From: Aldehydirespirator sp965200005
GTDB taxonomy: Bacteria > Actinomycetota > Acidimicrobiia > Acidimicrobiales > Aldehydirespiratoraceae
Direction of reading: 5' to 3'
DNA length: 64,000 bases
NCBI GenBank assembly: GCA_965200005.1
Contig: OZ241331.1
Coordinates: 682,001 to 746,000 of the forward strand
The position numbers and the translations under genes are program-made. The notes under the pieces are model-generated. The model did no database searches, had not been told where the DNA came from, and saw only the letters and a program-made list of their open reading frames with translations. This document shows, piece by piece, positions 41,801 through 52,004 of the stretch. Numbering within the stretch: the first letter of the stretch is position 1; every line of letters begins with the position of its first letter.

Positions 41801-43129
41801 ATGACCGACACCATTACACCCGAATCGGCTACTGCATCTATCGGGCCAACTGAAGCCGATCCCAATAACCCGCTTCACAACGTCTACTGGCAGAGACATC
41901 GCAGCGAGATCGAGGCTGACCTCACCCGCATACGCCGGGAGCCGCTCACGTTTTTGCCGGGACTCAAGATGCCCGAAGAACTCAAGAGCATCGAGACAGA
42001 CGGCGCCTGGTTCATTAGTCGTCACGCTCCAATCCTGGAGGTGTCCCGCAACCCAAAGACTTACTCGTCTGCCGACGGCATCACCATCAACAAGTTTCCA
42101 GCCGAATTCAATGAGTACTTCAATTCGGTAATTGCCATGGATGATCCTCGCCACGCACGGCTCAGGAAGCTTGTGTCGGCGGGATTCACGCCTCGCATGC
42201 TCAACCGGCTCGAGTCCTCTGTACGTGAACAGGCGGCAATGATCGTCGATGAGGTTTGCGAACGCGGCGAGTGCGACTTCGTGACCGATGTCGCTGCACG
42301 TCTTCCCCTCAAGATTGTCTGCGATCTGATGGGCATCCCAGCGTCACAACTTGACTTCGTGTTCGATCAGTCCAACGTGATCCTCGGGGCTGGTGATCCC
42401 GAGTACGTACCTGAAGTTGGTGACTTGCTCACCGCGATTCTCACTGCCGGCATGAGCCTTGCAGCACTAATGGAAGATGTCGCCAAATCCAAGGAAGGCG
42501 TTGACTCCGGTGACCTAACAAGCGTGCTCGTCAATGCTGAGGTCGACGGGGAGAGACTCACGCGCGCCGAGATCGCGAGTTTCTTCATCTTGTTGGTGGT
42601 CGCCGGCAACGAGACCACCCGCAATGCCATCAGTTGGGGGCTTGTTTACCTGACGGACAATCCCGAGCAGCGCAAGATCTGGGCTGACAACTTTGAAGGT
42701 GTTGCTAACTCCGCCGTCGAAGAGATCGTTCGCCTCGCTAGCCCTGTCACCTACATGCGTCGCACGGTGACTCGCGACACTGTCCTTGATGGACAGCAGC
42801 TCTCCGAAGGAGACATGGTCGTGATGAACTACCTATGTGCGAATCGTGACGAGTCGGTGTTTGAGAATCCGCTGGCATTTGACGTGAGACGCTCGCCAAA
42901 CCATCACATCGGCTTCGGCGGTCCCGGGCCTCACTTCTGTCTTGGTGCTCACCTTGCTCGGCGTGAGATCAAGATCATGTTCCGGGAACTCTTTGAACGA
43001 CTTCCCGACATTGAAGCCACGAGTGAGCCCGAAGTGCTCTCATCGTCATTTATTCACGGGGTTAAGCACCTCACAGCTCGCTTTACACCAACGCGACCTG
43101 TCGCCTATCGGAGCGGAAACGGGAGCTAG
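41801..43129 (+). CDS. Cytochrome P450 monooxygenase
   Basis: 442 residues from the ATG at 41801 (a longer frame exists upstream but is not family-like). I-helix motif VVAGNETTRNAI (the A/G-G-x-[DE]-T-T pattern, here A-G-N-E-T-T), ExxR-type segment in VEEIVRLASPVTYMRR, and heme-binding loop FGGPGPHFCLGAHLARRE with the cysteine ligand. Style resembles actinobacterial CYP124/125/142 (lipid or steroid oxidation), but substrate is inferred only. It stands alone after the tRNAs; electron donors (ferredoxin, reductase) are not adjacent. Confidence 0.93.
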   Translation: MTDTITPESATASIGPTEADPNNPLHNVYWQRHRSEIEADLTRIRREPLTFLPGLKMPEELKSIETDGAWFISRHAPILEVSRNPKTYSSADGITINKFPAEFNEYFNSVIAMDDPRHARLRKLVSAGFTPRMLNRLESSVREQAAMIVDEVCERGECDFVTDVAARLPLKIVCDLMGIPASQLDFVFDQSNVILGAGDPEYVPEVGDLLTAILTAGMSLAALMEDVAKSKEGVDSGDLTSVLVNAEVDGERLTRAEIASFFILLVVAGNETTRNAISWGLVYLTDNPEQRKIWADNFEGVANSAVEEIVRLASPVTYMRRTVTRDTVLDGQQLSEGDMVVMNYLCANRDESVFENPLAFDVRRSPNHHIGFGGPGPHFCLGAHLARREIKIMFRELFERLPDIEATSEPEVLSSSFIHGVKHLTARFTPTRPVAYRSGNGS

Positions 43130-43148
43130 CGGGGTTTAGGCGCCCAAT

Positions 43149-44591
43149 TCACAGCTGGAACATCTTGGAAATACCCATCTCGGGGCGGGTAACTCCCTCA
43201 GCAATGGCACACGCGGCAACGTTCTCAGCAACTCTGGCAGCTACGCGGCGATCAAACACCGACGGTATGACGTGGTTCCGGTCTAGATCTTCTTCATCGA
43301 TCACATCGGCGATCGCGTCCGCAGCTTTAACCTTCATGGCTTCGGTAATCCGTGTGGCACCCGCGTCTAGCGCTCCACGAAACACACCGGGGAACGCGAG
43401 GACGTTGTTGATCTGATTGGGGTAGTCCGACCGGCCAGTTGCCATCACTGCTGCTAGACCGTCGGCCTGTTCGGGCCGGATTTCAGGGTCGGGGTTAGCC
43501 ATTGCAAACACGATCGGATCCCGAGCCATCCTGCGAATGTCGGATGCAGTCAAGACTCCGGGGGCCGACACACCAACAAAGACATCAGCACCGCTAATGA
43601 CATCACGCAGTGTGCCCGATTTGCGAGTGGGATTAGTGTTGGAAGCAAACCACTGTTTGGCTCTATTGAGATTGTCTCGGCCCTCGAACACGGCACCACT
43701 GCGATCAACCCCAACAATCTCGTTCACACCGGCATCAATGAGGATCTTGCCGACCGCTACACCAGCAGCTCCCATACCAGATACAACCACTGAAATGTCT
43801 GACATCTTCTTGTCAACCAACTTGAGCGAGTTGTTCAGAGCGGCGAGGGTGACAATGGCAGTTCCGTGTTGGTCATCATGAAACACCGGTATGTCAAGCG
43901 CTTCGCAAAGTCGCTCCTCAATCTCAAAGGCAGCAGGTGCCGCAATGTCTTCAAGATTGATCCCACCAAAGGACGGTGCCATCCGCACTACGGTCTCAAC
44001 TAGCTCATCAGTAGACGAGACGTCAAGACACAAAGGAAAGGCGTCTACACCTCCAAACTCCTTGAACAACAGAGCCTTGCCTTCCATCACCGGCAGTGCA
44101 GCCTCGGGTCCGATGTTGCCGAGTCCAAGAACAGCAGTGCCATCAGTGACAATTGCAACGATGTTCTTCACAATCGTGTGGGTGTATCGCAACATGGGCT
44201 GACGTTGGATGGCCGTACACACACGTGCCACTCCGGGGGTGTAGGCCATTGCTAGGTCGTGTGCGTCACTCACCGAACAAAGTGCGTTGACCTCTATCTT
44301 TCCACCTTCATGCAGGCGAAACGTACGATCCCACCAGTCGAGCAGTGTCACGCCATCAAGGTCGCTGACCGCTTCTACAACTCGATGTGCATGTTCTGGT
44401 GAACGAGCGAGCACGTCGATCTCGCGGATGACTCTGGGGCCTTTGGCTGTGAAAGCGGGAATGGCTGCAATGTTGCCTCCCGCTTGACCGATAGCCGTTG
44501 CAAATCGTCCTAATGTCCCGGGTCGATTCTCTAGCGAGACTTTCATCGTTATCGAGAACGCGGGTGTGGGAGAGTTCAGGTCGCCAATCAC
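43149..44591 (-). CDS. NAD(P)-dependent malic enzyme with an N-terminal ACT domain
   Basis: 480 residues. Residues 1-~85 form an ACT regulatory domain (SITMKVSLENRPGTLGRFATAI, quoted as KVSLENRPGTLGRFATAIG). The rest is a malic enzyme converting malate to pyruvate, CO2 and NAD(P)H: AMAYTPGVARVCTAI, VTDGTAVLGLGNIGPEA, FHDDQHGTAIVTLAALN, and VVSGMGAAGVAVGKIL for the dinucleotide fold. The ACT fusion suggests allosteric control by an amino acid or other small ligand. Convergent with the P450 gene; the stops are 18 bp apart. Confidence 0.95.
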   Translation of the reverse strand: MIGDLNSPTPAFSITMKVSLENRPGTLGRFATAIGQAGGNIAAIPAFTAKGPRVIREIDVLARSPEHAHRVVEAVSDLDGVTLLDWWDRTFRLHEGGKIEVNALCSVSDAHDLAMAYTPGVARVCTAIQRQPMLRYTHTIVKNIVAIVTDGTAVLGLGNIGPEAALPVMEGKALLFKEFGGVDAFPLCLDVSSTDELVETVVRMAPSFGGINLEDIAAPAAFEIEERLCEALDIPVFHDDQHGTAIVTLAALNNSLKLVDKKMSDISVVVSGMGAAGVAVGKILIDAGVNEIVGVDRSGAVFEGRDNLNRAKQWFASNTNPTRKSGTLRDVISGADVFVGVSAPGVLTASDIRRMARDPIVFAMANPDPEIRPEQADGLAAVMATGRSDYPNQINNVLAFPGVFRGALDAGATRITEAMKVKAADAIADVIDEEDLDRNHVIPSVFDRRVAARVAENVAACAIAEGVTRPEMGISKMFQL

Positions 44592-44710
44592 GAACCAACC
44601 CTATACGGACACATTGTTTGTAGGAATCTGAAGCACTCCGGTGTTGCCCACTCAAAGGTCAGTAAGGTATCCTTTTGGCACTGTTAGTCACTGCACTGAA
44701 GGAGATTCAA

Positions 44711-45112
44711 GTGGTTAGATGTATGTCAGAAGAGCACAAGGCCGCAAATGCTCGGGCGCGTGCGCAGAACAGGGCTGTAAGCGCCTATCTTCAGGCGCTT
44801 GAGACTCATCGGCCGGGGCGTGGACGCAAGCGTTCACCCGAAACCATGAAGCGTCGTCTCGAAGCCATCGCTAATGAACTTGAGTCTGCAACTCCGATCA
44901 GGCGAGTGCAGCTTGTACAAGAGCGCATTGACCTTGAGAAGGCGATCGCGGCGTTGGCAGACGTTGTCGACTTGAGCGAACTCGAAGATGACTTTGTAGG
45001 CATAGCTGTCGATTACAGCGGCCGCAAGGGAATCAGCTATTTCGCATGGCGTGAGGTTGGCGTTCCTGCTGCAGTCCTGAAGCGAGCTGGGATTTCACGC
45101 AGTCGCTCCTAA
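44711..45112 (+). CDS. Small basic protein of unknown function
   Basis: 133 residues from a GTG at 44711 with an AAGGAG ribosome site 6 bp upstream. I do not recognise it. The N-terminal half is helical and basic, containing HRPGRGRKRSPETMKRRLEAI, quoted as RPGRGRKRSPETMKRRLEA, so it may bind nucleic acid. The C-terminal half has FAWREVGVPAAVLKRAGISR, a helix pair similar to DNA-binding protein tails. Lies between malic enzyme and purB on the opposite strand from both. Confidence 0.7.
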   Translation: MVRCMSEEHKAANARARAQNRAVSAYLQALETHRPGRGRKRSPETMKRRLEAIANELESATPIRRVQLVQERIDLEKAIAALADVVDLSELEDDFVGIAVDYSGRKGISYFAWREVGVPAAVLKRAGISRSRS

Positions 45113-45166
45113 GCAACTAAGTCCTTAACGTTGAGTTCAGATCCGTTCTCAGAACTGGCTTGTGAG

Positions 45167-46594
45167 TTAGAGTCTGACTTCTGCAACTTGAGACGCTGCT
45201 GAAGGATTGGCTGCCATCACCTCCCGGGCAGCCGCCACCACACGCCGAGTCTGTTCAACAGCCACACCGGTCAACTTGACTGGATCTGAACTCAACGTTT
45301 GCAGGGTTGAAGCCGCCGGAGTTGTGCGAGCGTCTGCTTGCAAGCGCTTGCACAACTCATTGATGTCCACACCAGCACCAATTCGAGCAGCCTCAGCGGC
45401 TTGCCGTGTTGGTTCTGCAAGAAGTCGGTGAGCTTCTTCACGCCCTAATCCTGCTGCCACAACTGCACTGAGCAGGCGAGTTGTTGCGAGCACTGGTAAG
45501 TGATCGTGCAGTTCTTTCGCGATTGCTTCGGTGTTGACGACCAATTCGTCAAGTACTTCAGCGACGGTGTGCAATAAGCCGTTAGATGCAAAGAATGCAG
45601 CTGGAATAGTCACGCGCCTCAATGCCGAGCAACTGACATCGCCCTCATTCCATTGGGCGCCCGAGATAGTTGACGCCATTGTGAGGTGACCACTCAGGGC
45701 AGCACCAAGAGCTGCGACACGCTCACTTGATCGCATGTTGGCTTTGTGAGGCATTGCAGAAGAACCAACCTGGCCAGATCGAAAGCCTTCAGCGACAAGA
45801 CCGTGACCAGCCATCAGCCTTAGTGTCACTGCCAGCGACGAAGGCCCTGCTACGGCTTGTGCCAGTGCGGCAACAACATCGAGATCTAGGGAGCGGGGAT
45901 AGACTTGAGCTGACGTGGTAAGCACACGGTTGAAGCCCAGATATTTAGCGACTCGCTGTTCGAGTTGGTCTACCGCATCGACTGATCCCAGCAGATTGAG
46001 TTGATCGACTCGAGTACCGACTGGGCCTTTTATCCCACGGAGCGGGTACCGATCAATTAGCTCGTTGACCCGTTCCAGGCCCAGCATTGTTTCCGCAGCG
46101 GAGTCAGCAAAGCGTTTTCCTAACGTTGTTGCTTGTGCTGCAACGTTGTGAGTGCGCGCCACCATCGTGGTGTGAATGTGATGCTCAGCCAGTTCTGCTA
46201 GACGGGCAATCACAGCTACCAAGTCATCGCGGATCACCTCTAGTGCTTCACGGATCTGCAACTGCTCGGTGTTTTCGGTGACATCACGAGAAGTCATGCC
46301 CAGATGAATCTGTTCGTGACCGGCGAGCGCGCAAAACTCATCAATTCGTGCCTTCACATCGTGACGAGATACTGCTTCACGGACCGCTATCGACTCCAGG
46401 TCAACCTGCTCTACTACTGCCTTGTAGTCATCAACTACGGATGCATCAACAGCGAGACCCAACTCACACTGAGCTTCAAGAATCGCGATCCAAAGTCGGC
46501 GTTCGAGCACGATCCGCCGCTTCGGTGACCATAGCTCTTGCATTCGCGCGCTGGCGTAGCGCGCAGCTAGAACATCACTGAATTGGTCACTCAT
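45167..46594 (-). CDS. purB: Adenylosuccinate lyase
   Basis: 475 residues. It cleaves SAICAR and adenylosuccinate in purine synthesis. The signature loop GSSAMPHKANMRSSERV is present, with the TSRDVTENTEQLQIREAL and ARTHNVAAQATTLGKRFA segments (the catalytic His is in ARTHN). Length is typical. It lies 29 bp after purA on the same strand, and both are downstream of the clpB operon. Confidence 0.96.
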   Translation of the reverse strand: MSDQFSDVLAARYASARMQELWSPKRRIVLERRLWIAILEAQCELGLAVDASVVDDYKAVVEQVDLESIAVREAVSRHDVKARIDEFCALAGHEQIHLGMTSRDVTENTEQLQIREALEVIRDDLVAVIARLAELAEHHIHTTMVARTHNVAAQATTLGKRFADSAAETMLGLERVNELIDRYPLRGIKGPVGTRVDQLNLLGSVDAVDQLEQRVAKYLGFNRVLTTSAQVYPRSLDLDVVAALAQAVAGPSSLAVTLRLMAGHGLVAEGFRSGQVGSSAMPHKANMRSSERVAALGAALSGHLTMASTISGAQWNEGDVSCSALRRVTIPAAFFASNGLLHTVAEVLDELVVNTEAIAKELHDHLPVLATTRLLSAVVAAGLGREEAHRLLAEPTRQAAEAARIGAGVDINELCKRLQADARTTPAASTLQTLSSDPVKLTGVAVEQTRRVVAAAREVMAANPSAASQVAEVRL

Positions 46595-46623
46595 CAGATG
46601 ATTCGACTAATGACCGCCTAGGC

Positions 46624-47904
46624 CTAAGGTTGCAATTCGAAGAACTGGCTGCGCCGCGGACCCACACCCACTAACCGGATCGGCACACCTATGCCTTCTT
46701 CAAGGAATGCGAGGTACTTCGCGGCTGCTGCTGGTAACTCATCTGGGTCGGTTACACCGGTGATGTCACTTTCCCAGCCTTCGAGTTCTTCATACACCGG
46801 CACTGCCTTGTGGATTACAGTCTGGTGATAAGGCATCCGCTCAAAGCGTTTACCGTCTAGATCGTAAGCGACACAGACCTTGACATGATCGAGTTGATCA
46901 AGCACGTCAAGCTTCGTGATTGCTACTTCGGTGAGTGAATTGATTCGGGCAGCGTGGCGCATCATCACCATGTCGAACCAGCCGGTACGACGGCGTCTGC
47001 CCGTATTGGTGCCGTACTCTCCGCCCACGTCAACAAGATGATCGCCGATCTCATCGAAGAGTTCGGTCACGAATGGGCCGGAACCGACTCTGGTGACGTA
47101 TGCCTTTGCGATACCAATTATCCGACCGATGTTTCCCGGACCGACTCCAGCTCCCGTGCAGGCGCCGCCCGCTACGGGGTTAGATGACGTCACAAATGGG
47201 TATGTGCCATGGTCGAGATCAAGATAAGTCGCCTGCGCACCTTCGAACAACACGTCACGGTCATCCTCAAGTGCATCGTGAATCAGCGAGACCGTATCGG
47301 CGATATACGGCGCTAACCGTGTAGCGCAATCCCCGAGGTACTCATCGCAAATGTCGGTCGGCCGCATCGGCAGCCGGTTGAACACTTTGGCTAGGACTTT
47401 GTTGGTGTGAGCGAGCGCCACATCAAGCTTGGCTCTGAAGATCTTGGGGTCAAGCAAGTCTTGAACTCGCAGACCAATACGCATTGACTTGTCGGCATAA
47501 GCGGGGCCAATACCTCGCTTGGTGGTACCAAGTTTGCCCTTACCAAGGTGACGCTCATGAAGAGCATCAAGTTCGGTGTGATAGGGCATGATCAGATGCG
47601 CATTGCCTGACACTCGTAGCCGGCTGCAGTCAACGCCGCGAGCTTGTAATGCGTCGATCTCAGCAAGCAACACTCGCGGATCGACAACAACTCCGTTGCC
47701 GATCACCGGCGTGATGTGGTCGTACAGCACACCGCTCGGCACCAACTGCAATGCGAACGTCTCGCCCTGCACCACAAGTGTGTGCCCCGCGTTGTGTCCG
47801 CCTTGATAGCGGACAACCATGTCCATCCCTGCAGCGACGAGGTCAGTGAATTTGCCTTTTCCCTCGTCACCCCACTGGGTGCCGACGACTACGGTCGCGG
47901 GCAC
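46624..47904 (-). CDS. purA: Adenylosuccinate synthetase
   Basis: 426 residues, GTP-dependent enzyme that joins aspartate and IMP. Motifs: VVGTQWGDEGKGKFTDL at the start (phosphate loop and catalytic Asp), RYQGGHNAGHTLVV, KRGIGPAYADKSMRIGLRV, and TTGRRRRTGWFDMVMM in the variant TNTGRRRRTGWFD. Upstream gap to clpB is 41 bp; possibly the end of the heat-shock operon reads through. Confidence 0.97.
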   Translation of the reverse strand: MPATVVVGTQWGDEGKGKFTDLVAAGMDMVVRYQGGHNAGHTLVVQGETFALQLVPSGVLYDHITPVIGNGVVVDPRVLLAEIDALQARGVDCSRLRVSGNAHLIMPYHTELDALHERHLGKGKLGTTKRGIGPAYADKSMRIGLRVQDLLDPKIFRAKLDVALAHTNKVLAKVFNRLPMRPTDICDEYLGDCATRLAPYIADTVSLIHDALEDDRDVLFEGAQATYLDLDHGTYPFVTSSNPVAGGACTGAGVGPGNIGRIIGIAKAYVTRVGSGPFVTELFDEIGDHLVDVGGEYGTNTGRRRRTGWFDMVMMRHAARINSLTEVAITKLDVLDQLDHVKVCVAYDLDGKRFERMPYHQTVIHKAVPVYEELEGWESDITGVTDPDELPAAAAKYLAFLEEGIGVPIRLVGVGPRRSQFFELQP

Positions 47905-47945
47905 TGTGCTCTCCTTCGTAGGGGCGCGTTACCTGCTGAGTCTAC

Positions 47946-50441
47946 TCAGTTCACCTGTATCGACGCGTTGGGGTTCTCGGGCGATGCACCAAAATCGACC
48001 GTCACGATTTCGCCCTCTTGGTACCGGCCTTGCAGCATCGCTACTGCCAACGGATCGCCAATAGCTCGCTGGATTAGCCGCTTGAGGGGCCGTGCTCCAA
48101 ACGCCTCGTCGTATCCGGCATGCGCTAGATGCCGCTTGGCCCTATCGGTCACGTTCAACTTGAGTCTGCGGTCCTCGAGTCGCTGCGACAGCAGCTTCAG
48201 CTGGATGTCCACTATTGCTAGTAGGTCTTCTGGCTCAAGCTTGTTGAATCGCACAATGTCATCGATCCGGTTGATGAACTCAGGTCTGAAGAAATTGCCC
48301 GGCTCGCCTCGCAAGTTCGAGGTCATGATGAGCACGACATTGGTGAAGTCAACAGTCCGTCCCTGACCATCGGTTAGACGCCCGTCATCTAGGAGTTGAA
48401 GCAGAACTCCAAAGACTTCCGGGTGTGCCTTCTCAACTTCGTCGAGCAACACCACCGCGTAGGGGCGTCGTCTCACGGCTTCGGTTAGCTGGCCCCCAGA
48501 GTCATAACCCACATAGCCGGGAGGGGCACCAACAAGCCGCGACACGGAGTGCTTCTCGAGATACTCCGACATATCGATGCGAACCATGGCTTGCTCGTCA
48601 TCGAAGAGGAACTGAGCCAGTGAACGAGCAAGTTCTGTCTTGCCCACACCCGTTGGGCCCAAAAACAGGAAACTGCCGATCGGACGGTGAGGGTCACTGA
48701 GCCCGACTCGGCTGCGACGGATTGCGTTTGCAACAACACTCACAGCATCGTTTTGACCCACGACTCGTTCATGGAGATGGTCTTCCAGTCGCAGCAGTTT
48801 TGCGGCTTCGCCTTCGAGGAGTCTCGACACCGGCACCCCTGTGATGCGGCTTACGACTTCGGCAATGTGATCAGAGTCGACCTCTTCGGTAAGCATCGAA
48901 GACTCGCTCTGCAGTTTCTGGAGATGTTTGGTTGCGTCATTGATGCGCCGCTCAACTTCGGGAATGATCCCATAACGAATCTCGGCTGCACGGTTTAGAT
49001 CACTCTCACGCTCCAACTCGCTACGACTCGCTTCGAGCTCGCTCTTGAGAGATCCGATAGCGGTGATGGCATCCTTTTCGGATTGCCATCTTGCGTTCAG
49101 TACAGACTGCTGCTCTGTCAATTCCGCAATCTCACGCTCAAGGTCTTGTAGACGATCACGAGACACATCGTCGGATTCTGACTCAAGTGCAACTCGCTCC
49201 ATCTCAAGTTGGCGTAGTCGTCGCTGGACAACATCAATCTCGGTAGGAACCGAGTCGATCTCGATCCTCAGTGAACTCGCTGCCTCATCGACCAGATCTA
49301 TTGCCTTGTCGGGCAGGAACCGCCCGGTGACATAGCGATCAGACAGTTGCGCTGCCGCTACTAGCGCCGAGTCTTTGATCCGCACACCATGATGCACCTC
49401 GTACCGTTCACGCAGCCCACGCAGGATCGCAACAGTTGCCTCCACCGATGGCGGTTCAACAATCACTGGCTGGAAGCGCCGTTCAAGTGCCGCATCAGAC
49501 TCAACGTGTTTGCGATACTCGTCGAGCGTGGTCGCACCCACCATCCGCAGAGCGCCTCGTGCCAGCAGCGGCTTGAGCATGTTGCCGGCATCCATTGCAC
49601 CTTCAGCAGCACCAGCGCCAACAACTGTGTGCATCTCGTCGATAAAGGTGACAACCTCGCCGTCAGCCTCTTCGATCTCGGTCAACACGGCCTGCAGTCT
49701 TTCTTCGAATTCACCCCGGTACTTTGCTCCCGCAACCATCGACGCAAGGTCAAGACCAACCAGTCGTTTACCGGCAAGACTGTCAGGAACGTCACCTTCG
49801 ATGATGCGTTGTGCGAGACCCTCGACAATTGCGGTCTTGCCAACACCGGGTTCTCCAATCAGAACCGGGTTGTTCTTGCGGCGTCTTGCTAGAACACGAA
49901 TGATCCTGCGGATCTCATCGTCGCGGCCAATTACGGGATCGAGTTCGCCGTCTTTCGCTAATTCTGTCAGATCTCGACCGAAGCGTTGCAGTGCCTGATA
50001 CTGGTTTTCGGGTGACTTAGTGGTGACACGATGGGTGCCTCGCACCTCTTGCAACACCTTAAGCAGTTGCTCACGATCCACGTTCAGTCGGTCACCGAAC
50101 GCAATGACTAAGTGTTCAGTCGACAGATACTGATCGGTTAGGTCGCCGCGAATCTCGTCTGCACTTGCAAGCAGATCTCGTAGTTCTTTGGAGATGGTTA
50201 CGTCACTGCCGTAAGCCCGCGGCAGGGCCGCTATTGCTCGGCGCGCTCTATCAAGGAGTTCCCGAGGCTCAATGCCTGTTTTGTGCAGCATCGGCAGCAC
50301 CAGGCCTTCGGTTTGTGCGACTAGCGCAATAAGAAGATGGTCGGGCGTGACCTCGGGGTTTGATGCTGCCTTCGCGGCTTCGGTCGCAGCCGAGAACGCT
50401 TCAGTTGTCTTTAGTGTCCAGCGGTTGGGATCTAGTGTCAT
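47946..50441 (-). CDS. clpB: ATP-dependent disaggregase ClpB
   Basis: 831 residues. The N-terminal Clp_N domain is followed by NBD1 (Walker A LIGEPGVGKTAIVEGLAQ, Walker B VVTFIDEMHT), the long coiled-coil M-domain (~residues 400-520) and NBD2 (Walker A FLGPTGVGKTELARSLA). With DnaK/DnaJ/GrpE it rescues aggregated proteins. It overlaps hspR by 4 bp, so it is in the HspR operon and should be under the same heat-shock control. Confidence 0.96.
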   Translation of the reverse strand: MTLDPNRWTLKTTEAFSAATEAAKAASNPEVTPDHLLIALVAQTEGLVLPMLHKTGIEPRELLDRARRAIAALPRAYGSDVTISKELRDLLASADEIRGDLTDQYLSTEHLVIAFGDRLNVDREQLLKVLQEVRGTHRVTTKSPENQYQALQRFGRDLTELAKDGELDPVIGRDDEIRRIIRVLARRRKNNPVLIGEPGVGKTAIVEGLAQRIIEGDVPDSLAGKRLVGLDLASMVAGAKYRGEFEERLQAVLTEIEEADGEVVTFIDEMHTVVGAGAAEGAMDAGNMLKPLLARGALRMVGATTLDEYRKHVESDAALERRFQPVIVEPPSVEATVAILRGLRERYEVHHGVRIKDSALVAAAQLSDRYVTGRFLPDKAIDLVDEAASSLRIEIDSVPTEIDVVQRRLRQLEMERVALESESDDVSRDRLQDLEREIAELTEQQSVLNARWQSEKDAITAIGSLKSELEASRSELERESDLNRAAEIRYGIIPEVERRINDATKHLQKLQSESSMLTEEVDSDHIAEVVSRITGVPVSRLLEGEAAKLLRLEDHLHERVVGQNDAVSVVANAIRRSRVGLSDPHRPIGSFLFLGPTGVGKTELARSLAQFLFDDEQAMVRIDMSEYLEKHSVSRLVGAPPGYVGYDSGGQLTEAVRRRPYAVVLLDEVEKAHPEVFGVLLQLLDDGRLTDGQGRTVDFTNVVLIMTSNLRGEPGNFFRPEFINRIDDIVRFNKLEPEDLLAIVDIQLKLLSQRLEDRRLKLNVTDRAKRHLAHAGYDEAFGARPLKRLIQRAIGDPLAVAMLQGRYQEGEIVTVDFGASPENPNASIQVN

Positions 50442-50809
50442 GATCGTCCTGTTCGGTAGATAGTGACCGACCTGTTACGTGACCGGTCATTAACAAAGCC
50501 ACGAGCCGTCAGATCAGCAAGACGGTCACTGCGCGCCTCGTCTAATTGCTCAGAGAGTTCAGCAATGCGCTGCTCCAGTTCAAGAACACGCTGCACGCCG
50601 GCAAGGTTGATTCCCTCAGCCGTTAGCTCTGCGATGCGCTCAAGCAGCGCCAGATCTGCGTCGCTGTAACGGCGGCTGCCTCCAGGTGTTCGAGCAGGTT
50701 CAAGTAAGCCCTTTCGCTCATATATCCGCAAAGTCTGTGGATGCATTCCTGCTAACTCGGCGGCTACGGAAATCACATATACGGCTCGGTGGTATCGGTC
50801 TTGTGTCAT
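50438..50809 (-). CDS. hspR: MerR-family heat-shock repressor HspR
   Basis: 123 residues. MerR-type HTH with YVISVAAELAGMHPQTLRIY and RYSDADLALLERIAELTAEG, then a short coiled-coil. HspR binds HAIR elements, with DnaK as co-repressor, and controls dnaK-grpE-dnaJ-hspR and clpB. It lies between dnaJ (17-bp gap) and clpB (4-bp overlap). Candidate operator upstream of dnaK at 54716-54736. Confidence 0.95.
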   Translation of the reverse strand: MTQDRYHRAVYVISVAAELAGMHPQTLRIYERKGLLEPARTPGGSRRYSDADLALLERIAELTAEGINLAGVQRVLELEQRIAELSEQLDEARSDRLADLTARGFVNDRSRNRSVTIYRTGRS

Positions 50810-50826
50810 CGATTAGGTCTCCATAG

Positions 50827-51954
50827 TCACTTGCGTCGCAAGCGATCTCGAGGATTGTCATCCGAAGCCTGTGCGAGAGCCTCAACGGCGGCTCGCTGCT
50901 CGGCGTTCAACCGTGCCGGGACGACAACCTCGACTTCTGCAATTACATCGGCTCCTCGGGTGGCCTTGTTGCCACGAATACGCAACTTGGTGCCCGAGTT
51001 AGTACCCGGGGGTATGCGGATCGTCACGGTCGAGTCATCCAGCGTTGGCACCCGGACATCCGCACCAAGCACCGCTTCTGGGTACGAAACCGGAACGGTG
51101 AGAGTGAGGTTGCGGCCCTTACGACCAAACAGCCGGTGAGGCTTGACTTGCACCCGCACGAAAAGGTCACCTGGCTCACCCCCCGCCGGCCCTGGCGCTC
51201 CCCGACCCTTGAGCTTGATACGCTGCCCATCGTTTACGCCCGCCGGTATGCGAGCCTTGATCTTGCGCCGCCTGTGCTCGACACCACGCCCAGCGCAAGC
51301 CTTGCAAGGGTTCGTGATGAAGTTGCCACGACCGGCGCACTCCATACAGGGACGACTGAACGAGAACATGCCCTGGTCCTGATCCGTGGTGCCAGTGCCT
51401 GAACACTTCGAGCAGGGTTTTGTCTTCTTGGGACTCTTGGCACCCGATCCGCGACAGCTTCTACACATTGAGTCGCCGACGACCGAAACGGTCGCTGTTG
51501 TGCCACCGACGGCCTCCGCGAAGTCAAGATGCAGTTCGGATTCGAGATCGGCACCCTTGCGAGCCCTGGCTTGGGCTTGTTGCCGCTTGCCAAAGAAGTT
51601 CCCGAGCAGCCCACCGAGGTCGCCCATCTGGCCCATCTGGTTGAATCCGGTCTGGAAGCCGCCCGCATCGCCGGCTCCTGGCCTTGGCCCGCCGAAGCCT
51701 CCAGCCATCGGGCCGAGGCGGCGTACCTCGTCGTAGGCCTCACGCTTCTTGGCGTCGTTGAGGACGTCGTAGGCGGCAGACACCTCTTTGAACCGGCTCT
51801 CGACGGTGCCATCGCCCGGGTTGGCATCGGGATGCAGCCGTTTGGCGAGCTTGCGATACGCCCGTGTGATCTCCTTAGCGCTGGCCTTCCGGTCAACTCC
51901 GAGAATCTTGTAATAGTCCTTTTCGAACCACTCCCGCTGGGGTTCCATGCTCAC
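50827..51954 (-). CDS. dnaJ: Chaperone DnaJ
   Basis: 375 residues with all DnaJ domains: J-domain including RKLAKRLHPDANPGDGTVE (HPD), a Gly-rich linker (residues ~80-125), a zinc-finger region with four CxxCxGxG repeats (CRSCRGSG, CSKCSGTG, CMECAGRG, CKACAGRG), and the C-terminal peptide-binding domain. It stimulates DnaK ATPase and presents substrates. ATG at 51954 has a GGGAGGTGAGC-type site. Confidence 0.97.
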   Translation of the reverse strand: MSMEPQREWFEKDYYKILGVDRKASAKEITRAYRKLAKRLHPDANPGDGTVESRFKEVSAAYDVLNDAKKREAYDEVRRLGPMAGGFGGPRPGAGDAGGFQTGFNQMGQMGDLGGLLGNFFGKRQQAQARARKGADLESELHLDFAEAVGGTTATVSVVGDSMCRSCRGSGAKSPKKTKPCSKCSGTGTTDQDQGMFSFSRPCMECAGRGNFITNPCKACAGRGVEHRRRKIKARIPAGVNDGQRIKLKGRGAPGPAGGEPGDLFVRVQVKPHRLFGRKGRNLTLTVPVSYPEAVLGADVRVPTLDDSTVTIRIPPGTNSGTKLRIRGNKATRGADVIAEVEVVVPARLNAEQRAAVEALAQASDDNPRDRLRRK

Positions 51955-52004
51955 CTCCCTTTAGCATCCGTCAACCAAACACCTGACACTTCGGCTTTGA
52001 CCGG